Assembly: GCA_003641695.1 (NCBI GenBank)
Contig: QNBL01000171.1
Span: 1 to 6,159, forward strand
Length of the DNA: 6,159 bases
Direction of reading: 5' to 3'
Origin: Spirochaetota bacterium
GTDB taxonomy: Bacteria; Spirochaetota; Spirochaetia; B11-G9
Shown here: positions 1-4,690 of the stretch, one piece after another
Layout of the letters: each line of letters begins with the position of its first letter
Position numbering within the stretch: position 1 is the first letter of the stretch
Made by a program: the position numbers and the translations under genes
The notes under the pieces: generated by a model
Seen by the model: only the letters and a program-made list of their open reading frames with translations
What the model was told of the DNA's origin: nothing
Databases searched by the model: none

Positions 1-199
1 AAAAATCAAACATCCAGAAAGTGCGCCCCTTCCATCCATCTACATTACCTGCTTTTATAGGAAATCCCGAATAAACTGTTTTTCCTGTATTATAATCAAC
101 AATTTTGACCTTTACAGATTCCAGGCTCTTGTCAGATTCAATTATTGCCTGTTTCGCTGATTCTGTTTCATATCCAATATGGTTATAAAGTATTTTCAA
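1..199 (-). CDS. Glycoside hydrolase family 9-like protein, N-terminal fragment (CelD_N/Ig-like domain), cut by window edge
   Basis: The 66 complete codons read (M)KILYNHIGYETE..., then VKIVDYNTGKTVYSGFPIKA and a WKGRTFWMFDF stretch. The opening KILYN-x-x-GYE, the V-x-Y-x-G strand and the W...DF ending resemble the Ig-like N-terminal domain that precedes the catalytic (alpha/alpha)6 barrel in many family 9 cellulases and related exo-enzymes. The catalytic domain lies outside the window, so the substrate (cellodextrin, chitooligosaccharide or other beta-glucan) cannot be told. I chose the TTG at 199 because AGGGGGT (205-211) sits 5 nt upstream. The nearby ATG at 204 is out of frame and meets TGA two codons later. 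The frame stays open upstream to a TAG, but the only extra residues (a second TTG giving KTVNRGYA...) are not a signal peptide. The product as seen therefore looks cytoplasmic, unlike secreted cellulases. The family call rests on remembered motif similarity over 66 residues only. Confidence 0.62.
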   Translation of the reverse strand, partial: MKILYNHIGYETESAKQAIIESDKSLESVKVKIVDYNTGKTVYSGFPIKAGNVDGWKGRTFWMFDF

Positions 200-241
200 T
201 GCATACCCCCTGTTTACCGTTTTCAAGGGAATCCCCTTTAA

Positions 242-273
242 AGAGGGTTGGTTCTAATTACAACCAACCCTCT
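242..273 (-). terminator. Perfect 12-bp inverted repeat: terminator of the ligase-carboxypeptidase transcript, or operator of the GH9-like gene
   Basis: AGAGGGTTGGTT (242-253) and AACCAACCCTCT (262-273) are exact reverse complements around an 8-nt loop. Leftward transcripts leaving the lipoprotein gene meet this hairpin 53 nt after the stop codon. The following bases on that strand are TTAAAGGGG, so the T run is poor and termination would be weak. Rightward there is no T run at all. Because the repeat also spans a candidate -10 box for the next gene, a dimeric repressor site is an equally good reading. The inverted repeat itself is certain; its function is inference. Confidence 0.5.
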
Positions 274-286
274 CTGAGCTTATCAA
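257..286 (-). promoter_or_regulatory. Candidate sigma-70 promoter for the GH9-like gene
   Basis: On the minus strand TTGATA (286-281) and TGTAAT (262-257) are separated by 18 bp, each one base from consensus. The predicted start of transcription is near 250, giving a leader of about 50 nt. The -10 box lies in the centre of the 12-bp inverted repeat at 242-273. This matters because the roughly 40 bp between that repeat and the start codon have little room for another promoter. It is a match by eye in AT-rich DNA, so confidence is low. Confidence 0.33.
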
Positions 287-326
287 AGATTTTGTCTAAT
301 GGGAAGAGATTAGCTGCTTTTTCTCA

Positions 327-1166
327 TTAATCTGTTATCGATAAAAGCCTGGTGCGGTTTTCACTTAAAAACATAAGCATATACTGCTGGATATCATTAA
401 AGTACTTTCTCTGGAGCTGTGTCCCTAAAGGAGTTATGTACCGATAGTGCCATACCTCCGGACGGTAACCGGTAAGCCATTCGTAGCCCTGGGGGTATGA
501 CAGTGAAAAACCGTACTTCCATGCATTTTTTAAAAGCCATTTTCCTGAAGGAGTATCGGCATACTCATCGCTTATGCTGCCGAAATCAATGGTTACCCCG
601 AGCTGGTGCTGGCTTGTCCCCGGACGGGCAGACTCCCGTTCAGCTGTCTCAAGCCCATACAGTTTAACTTCCCGCTCAAAAAGCATCTTCTGGTAATTAT
701 AACTCCGGTAGGTGGAAGAAATAACAAGTGTCAATCCCTCTTTTTCAGCATCAGAAACCATCTGTAACAAATCAGGAATTACAATCTTTCTAAGTTCAAG
801 GGTCTTCCGGGACAATGTTAACTCAGGATAATCTGTCAGCGGAACAAGGTGTTCCGGTATAAAAGCCTCTCCCAGAGCATGCTGCTTATCCGCCATAACA
901 AAGATTTCAGGAGGCAGCTTCAAAGCTTTTGTAGCCAGGGAAAGAAAATCACCGGTATTCTTCATAATACTCTCCCGAATAGCCGGCGGATAATCTGCAA
1001 GCATTTCCTTTAACTCAGCTGATACTGGGGGGGCTTCAGCCTTTGCACCCCTGCTGCTCATTATTTTAGTGTTCTCCGGTTTACCCGTATCCTTTCCGGT
1101 GCAGGAAGCAGTTAAAAGAATCAATACCAGAACTGCTAAAGCCATCAAGCTATTTTTTTGTATCAT
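327..1166 (-). CDS. VanY-type D-alanyl-D-alanine carboxypeptidase-like lipoprotein (peptidase M15B)
   Basis: This is a predicted zinc metallopeptidase of 279 residues that trims the C-terminal D-Ala of peptidoglycan stem peptides, acting in the periplasm while anchored by a lipid. Residues 1-21 form a signal peptide (MIQKN plus a Leu/Val/Ala-rich core) ending in LTASC. Cys22 is the likely lipidation site; Ser at -1 is a relaxed lipobox. A low-complexity linker (about 23-50) leads to the M15B domain. Its motifs are SSTYRSYNYQ (150-159), SQHQLGVTID with zinc ligands His187 and Asp194, and PEVWHYRY with catalytic Glu237 and zinc ligand His240. No key residue is missing. An in-frame TTG at 1181 would add five residues, but ATG at 1166 has GAGAGG 7 nt upstream and starts the signal peptide cleanly. 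The start lies 17 nt inside the preceding ligase gene, suggesting translational coupling. DD- versus LD-specificity cannot be read from the sequence. Confidence 0.88.
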   Translation of the reverse strand: MIQKNSLMALAVLVLILLTASCTGKDTGKPENTKIMSSRGAKAEAPPVSAELKEMLADYPPAIRESIMKNTGDFLSLATKALKLPPEIFVMADKQHALGEAFIPEHLVPLTDYPELTLSRKTLELRKIVIPDLLQMVSDAEKEGLTLVISSTYRSYNYQKMLFEREVKLYGLETAERESARPGTSQHQLGVTIDFGSISDEYADTPSGKWLLKNAWKYGFSLSYPQGYEWLTGYRPEVWHYRYITPLGTQLQRKYFNDIQQYMLMFLSENRTRLLSITD

Positions 1167-3084
1167 GATGAAGCCTCTCAATCAGGTTTTTATACTTTCG
1201 TTCAATGTATTGCCTTTTAACCTTAAGGGTCTGGGTCAACTCTTTACCTACAGAAAAGTTGTTCTTTACCGGGAGAATTTTCGATATCCGTTCAAAAGTC
1301 TTAAAACCATGTTCCCGGGAAACGAGGGAAGCCACCTCCTTCATGAGCACAGAATATATTCTGTCATGCTCAATCGAGTCCTTCCCTTCTGTATAGATCT
1401 CATAATCGGCCACTTTCAGCTCTGCTGCAAGATGAAGAAGTTCCTCTTCGTTAACCGCAACAACAGCGGAGAGCTGTTTCCGGTCCTGCCCAAGAACAAC
1501 CGCATGGTCAATGTAAATGCTCTCTTTTATCTTGTCTTCGATCGGCTCCGGTTCTACATTCTCCCCCCCCATGAGAACAATAGTATCCTTGGCTCTTCCT
1601 ACAATAATAATTTCGCCGTTTTCCAGTCTGACTCCAATATCTCCCGTATTTAACCAGCCTTCAGCATCCAGAACAGCCTTTGTTGCCTCCGGATTCCTGT
1701 AATACCCTTTCATTACCTGTGGACCGGATGTATAAATTACCCCCTTTTCCCCAATAGTGGTTAAAGAACCATCTTCCCTTCTAATCTCAACATTCACGTT
1801 ATCAAAGGGAATGCCGATTGTCCCAAAGGTATTACGGTAAAAAGTTCTGGAGAGAATTCCGGGAGCACACTCTGTCATCCCGTAGGCATTTACTATTTCT
1901 ATCCCTATTGCATTAAACAATTCGTCCAGATACTTGGGCAAAGATCCCGCTGCGGATGCCGCACCCCTGAGCCTGCCGCCGACACTTTCACGAAAGGGAG
2001 TAAACATCTTTTTTGCAAGGTGATGCCCGGGTATCGTAATAATGAAAAGAATGCTGTTGCCAATCAGTGCAATGAATTTATGAAGTATCATCCTTTTTTT
2101 TAAAGATATGTATCCGCCTCTAAGGTAGTTTCTACTGGAAAGAAACAACTGATTCAGTTTAATAAAAAAGAACAGCATGTACCGCTTGTGCCCGGGAAGG
2201 GAGCTCAACTTTTTTATTAGCTTGTAGTATATTGATTCCCATATCCGCGGAACGGTAATAATAATATGTGGTTTTTCTTCCTTTAGATCAGCAGCAAAGT
2301 TTTTCGGGGAAGAGTAGACTATGGTAACTCCGGCAAAAAATCCGCAGTATTCAAAGGCTCTTTCATACACATGCCATGAAGGGAGCATGACAACAGAGGT
2401 CTCTTCTTTTGCAGGATCAATCTCCAGCCTCGGGGTATTTGCAAGAACATTCTGCACCAAATTACCATGAGTAAGCATTACTCCCTTGGGGTTCCCCGTT
2501 GTTCCGGAAGTATAAACTATGGTTAAAAGATCTTCCGGCTGCACTGTCTTTCGTGCGCGCTCTATAAGTTCAGGATCCTCTTTGTACTTCTTCTCCCCAA
2601 GGGCAAACAGTTCTTCGTAGAACACAGTTTTTCCCTGAAAATGTCCGGAAAGCCCTTCCCTTCCTGCAGAATCAACAACAAAGATTTTTTCTGCCTGTTT
2701 CCAATCACTCTCTCCAAACACATCATCAAGATCAGTCAGCTGGAAAACATTCTCCACAATAAGAAAACGTGAATCCGAGTGATTAAAGATAAACTTTACC
2801 TCCCTCGGGGTAGTATCTGATCCCCGGGGAACCGTTACCGCTTTCAGCCCCATAAGAGCAAAGTCTGTAAGAATCCATTCATACCGGTTATTGACAAAGA
2901 ATCCAACATGGTCACCCGCTGAAACTCCATGAGCAGAAAATCCTGATGCCAGGATTTTTACCAATTCGGCGGTTTGACGGAACGTTCTTACGTTTTGGTT
3001 CCCTTTATTCTTTGTCTTGTGTGAGATCCTATCCCCAAATTTATCCGCTGCATAAAAAGGTAAATCCAGAATACTGGTTATCAT
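1150..3084 (-). CDS. Long-chain fatty acid-CoA ligase (AMP-binding, FAA1/FadD15 type)
   Basis: The 644-residue protein belongs to the ANL adenylating superfamily. It activates a fatty acid with ATP to acyl-AMP and transfers it to CoA. The usual core motifs appear in order: phosphate-binding YTSGTTGNPKG (191-201), PSWHVYER (235-242), adenine-binding NAYGMTE (399-405), NTGD (479-482), GRAKD (497-501) opening the hinge to the C-terminal lid, GGENVEPEPIE (507-517), and LKVKR (620-624) holding the candidate catalytic lysine (Lys621 or Lys623). Two hydrophobic stretches (about 303-315 and 338-352) lie in the insertion typical of long-chain members and may touch the membrane. Length fits the family. 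ATG at 3084 has GGGGGT 6 nt upstream. The gene overlaps the downstream carboxypeptidase gene by 17 nt and is divergent from the membrane protein gene. I found no convincing promoter of its own in 3085-3200. Chain-length preference is unknown; use in phospholipid remodelling or fatty acid uptake is inference. Confidence 0.93.
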   Translation of the reverse strand: MITSILDLPFYAADKFGDRISHKTKNKGNQNVRTFRQTAELVKILASGFSAHGVSAGDHVGFFVNNRYEWILTDFALMGLKAVTVPRGSDTTPREVKFIFNHSDSRFLIVENVFQLTDLDDVFGESDWKQAEKIFVVDSAGREGLSGHFQGKTVFYEELFALGEKKYKEDPELIERARKTVQPEDLLTIVYTSGTTGNPKGVMLTHGNLVQNVLANTPRLEIDPAKEETSVVMLPSWHVYERAFEYCGFFAGVTIVYSSPKNFAADLKEEKPHIIITVPRIWESIYYKLIKKLSSLPGHKRYMLFFFIKLNQLFLSSRNYLRGGYISLKKRMILHKFIALIGNSILFIITIPGHHLAKKMFTPFRESVGGRLRGAASAAGSLPKYLDELFNAIGIEIVNAYGMTECAPGILSRTFYRNTFGTIGIPFDNVNVEIRREDGSLTTIGEKGVIYTSGPQVMKGYYRNPEATKAVLDAEGWLNTGDIGVRLENGEIIIVGRAKDTIVLMGGENVEPEPIEDKIKESIYIDHAVVLGQDRKQLSAVVAVNEEELLHLAAELKVADYEIYTEGKDSIEHDRIYSVLMKEVASLVSREHGFKTFERISKILPVKNNFSVGKELTQTLKVKRQYIERKYKNLIERLHHDTKK

Positions 3085-3139
3085 GCTTCTACCCCCGGGA
3101 AAGCTTTGTATATAAGTAATATTCGGTTATTTCATTATT

Positions 3140-3168
3140 TTGATACAATAGAATGTCTTTGCTATAAT
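3140..3168 (+). promoter_or_regulatory. Near-consensus sigma-70 promoter with extended -10, for the four-helix membrane protein gene
   Basis: TTGATA (3140-3145) and a perfect TATAAT (3163-3168) are separated by exactly 17 bp. The bases before the -10 box are TGC, an extended -10 element. Transcription should start near 3175, leaving a leader of about 59 nt before the ATG at 3234. This is the best promoter match in the window and supports the small membrane protein gene as truly expressed. Confidence 0.75.
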
Positions 3169-3198
3169 CGTTCCTCAATAGTTTACCTCTGCCTTATT

Positions 3199-3230
3199 AA
3201 TCCTCTATACTTATACCATATTGGAGGATT
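3199..3230 (+). promoter_or_regulatory. Leader hairpin that pairs with the Shine-Dalgarno sequence
   Basis: AATCCTC (3199-3205) is the exact complement of GAGGATT (3224-3230). Adding the next U-G and A-U pairs extends the stem to 9 bp (3199-3207 with 3222-3230) around a 14-nt AU-rich loop. The ribosome binding site GGAGG (3223-3227) lies wholly within the 3' arm. The hairpin lies downstream of the predicted start of transcription, so it would be present in the mRNA and could limit translation of the membrane protein. The pairing is seen directly; a regulatory role is inferred. It could instead be a DNA-level inverted repeat bound by a protein. Confidence 0.5.
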
Positions 3231-3233
3231 TTG

Positions 3234-3638
3234 ATGAATAGTAAGCACGATAGTCACATACAGAAAGGATTGAAGATATGGTTTGTTATCCATTTTATTG
3301 TTGATATATCCTTTGCCTTGCCACTTTTTTTTGCCCCGACATGGTTTATGCATATTCTTGGGTGGAAAACAATTGACCCCATAGCAGCCAGAATGGTGGC
3401 TGCCGCTCTTTTCGGAATAGGGGGAGAATCCCTTTTTAACATCACACTTGGAATAGATGCCTTTACAGCAATGCTGAATCTAAAAATAATGTGGTCCACC
3501 GCTGTCATTATTGGGTTTATCATGGCTCTTTTCACCGGAGCTTTCGGGGACCCTTCCGTCGGGATCGGGCTTTTAGCAATATTTGCTGTTTTCAGCGCTG
3601 TCTGGATCAACTGGAGAGCTAAACTACAGACAGAATAA
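3234..3638 (+). CDS. Small four-helix integral membrane protein of unknown function
   Basis: The 134-residue product has a short charged N-terminus (MNSKHDSHIQKGLK) and four hydrophobic segments at about 14-34, 51-72, 84-104 and 108-126. It ends in a basic tail (NWRAKLQTE). A proline-rich turn (APTW) and an HILGWKTIDPIAARM loop follow the first helix, and the second helix holds the small-residue stretch AAALFGIGGES. This layout recalls small four-helix inner-membrane families of the DoxX-like/DUF4345 kind, but I cannot assign a family and give no function. ATG at 3234 is preferred to the adjacent in-frame TTG at 3231, because GGAGG (3223-3227) is 6 nt from the ATG and only 3 nt from the TTG. 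The gene is a single unit: it has its own promoter, is divergent from the ligase gene, and is followed by a hairpin with a T run. Its reality is well supported; its role is open. Confidence 0.82.
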   Translation: MNSKHDSHIQKGLKIWFVIHFIVDISFALPLFFAPTWFMHILGWKTIDPIAARMVAAALFGIGGESLFNITLGIDAFTAMLNLKIMWSTAVIIGFIMALFTGAFGDPSVGIGLLAIFAVFSAVWINWRAKLQTE

Positions 3639-3675
3639 CTACCATGAAAATTAGACTTATTGAAAACATGAAATC

Positions 3676-3705
3676 GGGTAAAGCAGGTTTTACCTGTACC
3701 CTTTT
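3676..3705 (+). terminator. Probable rho-independent terminator of the membrane protein gene
   Basis: GGGTA (3676-3680) pairs with TACCC (3697-3701), and CAGGT (3684-3688) with ACCTG (3692-3696), around a three-base loop. AAG (3681-3683) bulges on the 5' side, and TTTT follows at 3702-3705. The hairpin begins 37 nt after the stop codon. An alternative fold pairs GGTAAA with TTTACC. The T run is short, so efficiency is uncertain. From the other strand the same hairpin is preceded rather than followed by the run, so it serves mainly rightward transcripts. Confidence 0.55.
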
Positions 3706-3823
3706 GCGGTGACTGCATTTCCACATGCAGCAAAAACTCGATCAGTTATTCCTTTTTACGTTTGTCTCCGGAAAAATCAAGAATTCTGTTTATTGTTCCT
3801 GTCTCAGCTTTACATACATCATT

Positions 3824-3847
3824 TCTTGGTATTGCAAGAATCCAAGA
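3824..3847 (-). other. Stem-loop just downstream of the Crp/Fnr-family gene
   Basis: TCTTGG (3824-3829) pairs with CCAAGA (3842-3847), continued by ATT/AAT after a one-base bulge, closing a five-base loop. It begins 17 nt past the stop codon of the leftward regulator gene. No T run follows on that strand (AATGATG), so it is not a classical terminator; it could protect the mRNA 3' end or be chance. The rest of the convergent gap 3639-3864 shows a further 6-bp palindrome (CTGCAT 3713-3718 with ATGCAG 3725-3730) and no credible gene. Confidence 0.3.
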
Positions 3848-3864
3848 GCTCAACAACAACGGAG

Positions 3865-4572
3865 CTAAAACTCTTCTCCATCCAGGAGTCTCCCGTATTT
3901 CCCCTCGAGAATGTACTCGAGAGCCATCTTTTTTCGTACGAGAATCCGTTTTTTCTGTAGTTCGATAATTCCGGCATGGGAAAGTCTCGAGAGTTCCCGG
4001 GACAAAGAGGGACGGGCAACCCCGAACAGATCAGCCATGTATTCTCTCGAATAAGGAAGTTGTATATCTGCAGAATGCTGGCAGTCCATTTGATTAAGAA
4101 TGTAACCGGCTATTTTCTGCTGCAGGGAACTGAATTTTATAAGCCGCAGCTTTTCAGCCAAAAGTACTATTTTATCTCCCATAAGGGACATATAAAACTC
4201 CAGACAAGCGGGATCATTATTAAGCAACGACAAAAGACTTCTTTTACTTATTGCTAAAACAGCACTGTCTGATTCTGCTTCTATGGTCACAGGCAGCCTG
4301 TTGTCTTTTGCAAAAAGAATCCCCGGAGCCAGGGGAGCTCCAGGAAAAAAAGTTTCCAGCTTTATTCTCCGTCCTGTGGGATCCAGCATCTCAGTACCTG
4401 CTGTCCCCTCAAGAACTACAAGAAGATTCCGGTACTCTTCCCCCTGCATCGCGATTATAGCATTCTTTTGGAAGTATTTGACAGTGAACCCTTCTTTTTT
4501 ATTTAGATCGTTATGGCTCATACTGCACAGAGAAGTGAAAATATTGCATGGGAGTAGCAAATTATTCATCAT
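3865..4572 (-). CDS. Crp/Fnr-family transcriptional regulator, HcpR-like by context
   Basis: This is a cytoplasmic DNA-binding regulator of 235 residues, the usual family length. An N-terminal cyclic-nucleotide-binding-type beta-roll covers about 20-130 (FTVKYFQKNAIIAMQGEE, then LLVVLEGTAGTE), followed by the dimerisation helix (about 132-155). A winged helix-turn-helix follows, with LPYSREYMADLFGVARPSLS at 172-191 and wing IIELQKKRILVRK at 202-214. No FNR-style N-terminal cysteine cluster is seen, so a [4Fe-4S] oxygen sensor is unlikely. The recognition helix reads RPSLSREL; Pro replaces the Glu that contacts DNA in CRP and FNR, while the following Arg is kept. ATG at 4572 (or 4569) is preferred to the upstream ATG at 4587, because GAGGA (4577-4581) lies inside that longer frame at correct spacing and nothing like an SD precedes 4587. 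Divergence from hcp suggests the HcpR role: activating hcp under nitrosative stress. The family is certain; the subgroup is inferred. Confidence 0.88.
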   Translation of the reverse strand: MMNNLLLPCNIFTSLCSMSHNDLNKKEGFTVKYFQKNAIIAMQGEEYRNLLVVLEGTAGTEMLDPTGRRIKLETFFPGAPLAPGILFAKDNRLPVTIEAESDSAVLAISKRSLLSLLNNDPACLEFYMSLMGDKIVLLAEKLRLIKFSSLQQKIAGYILNQMDCQHSADIQLPYSREYMADLFGVARPSLSRELSRLSHAGIIELQKKRILVRKKMALEYILEGKYGRLLDGEEF

Positions 4573-4576
4573 TGTA

Positions 4577-4581
4577 TCCTC
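4577..4581 (-). promoter_or_regulatory. Ribosome binding site that sets the regulator start
   Basis: On the minus strand GAGGA precedes two adjacent ATG codons, 4 nt before 4572 and 7 nt before 4569. The 5'-most in-frame ATG (4587) is preceded by an A-rich tract without a purine-rich SD at usable distance. The protein is therefore probably 234 or 235 residues, not 240. Confidence 0.6.
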
Positions 4582-4616
4582 ATTCATATTTATTTTTTTT
4601 TATTTTTTCCAAAACC

Positions 4617-4630
4617 GTAACATCGGTTAC
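4617..4630. promoter_or_regulatory. Crp/Fnr-type palindromic operator between the regulator gene and hcp
   Basis: GTAAC (4617-4621), a 4-bp spacer, and GTTAC (4626-4630) form a perfect 5-4-5 palindrome, the geometry of FNR-type sites (TTGAT-N4-ATCAA) but with other bases. A second palindrome, AACCG-N6-CGGTT (4613-4628), overlaps it with its centre shifted by 3 bp. The site lies between a Crp/Fnr-family gene and hcp, which such regulators commonly control. Its centre is about 45 bp upstream of the hcp start of transcription predicted from TATAAA at 4657-4662, close to class II activator position. On the other strand it lies downstream of possible -10 boxes (TATATT 4639-4634, TATAAT 4660-4655), so autorepression of the regulator is possible. 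Binding is inferred. Confidence 0.6.
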
Positions 4631-4656
4631 ATAAATATAACTAAAAAAGTATTAAT

Positions 4657-4662
4657 TATAAA
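4657..4662 (+). promoter_or_regulatory. Candidate -10 box of hcp
   Basis: TATAAA matches five of six consensus bases and lies 28 nt before the hcp ATG. No good -35 hexamer is found 16-18 bp upstream (4634-4639 reads AATATA). This fits a promoter that needs an activator bound at the palindrome just upstream. The region is very AT-rich and other -10 choices are possible (TATTAA at 4650-4655), so this is a candidate only. Confidence 0.35.
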
Positions 4663-4690
4663 GCATCTTACTTGAAAACAGGAGAAAACT

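Noticed and set aside
145..330. Small rightward frame at the left end
   Set aside because: It is antisense to the GH9-like start and runs through the inverted repeat; no SD or homology is evident.
1069..1653. Long rightward open frame (194 codons)
   Set aside because: It lies antisense to the well-supported carboxypeptidase and acyl-CoA ligase genes, has no SD and no recognisable domain; it is a shadow of their codon usage.
3713..3730. Hairpin CTGCAT/ATGCAG as terminator of the leftward regulator gene
   Set aside because: No T run follows on the minus strand and it lies about 135 nt past the stop codon; it is only a short palindrome.
3254..3733. Leftward open frame of 159 codons opposite the membrane protein gene
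   Set aside because: The opposite strand has a promoter, SD and a clean four-helix product; this frame has none of these.
3902..3925. Repeated CTCGAG palindromes near the 3' end of the regulator gene
   Set aside because: They lie in coding sequence for the conserved C-terminal region and are explained by codons; no array or spacing pattern is seen.
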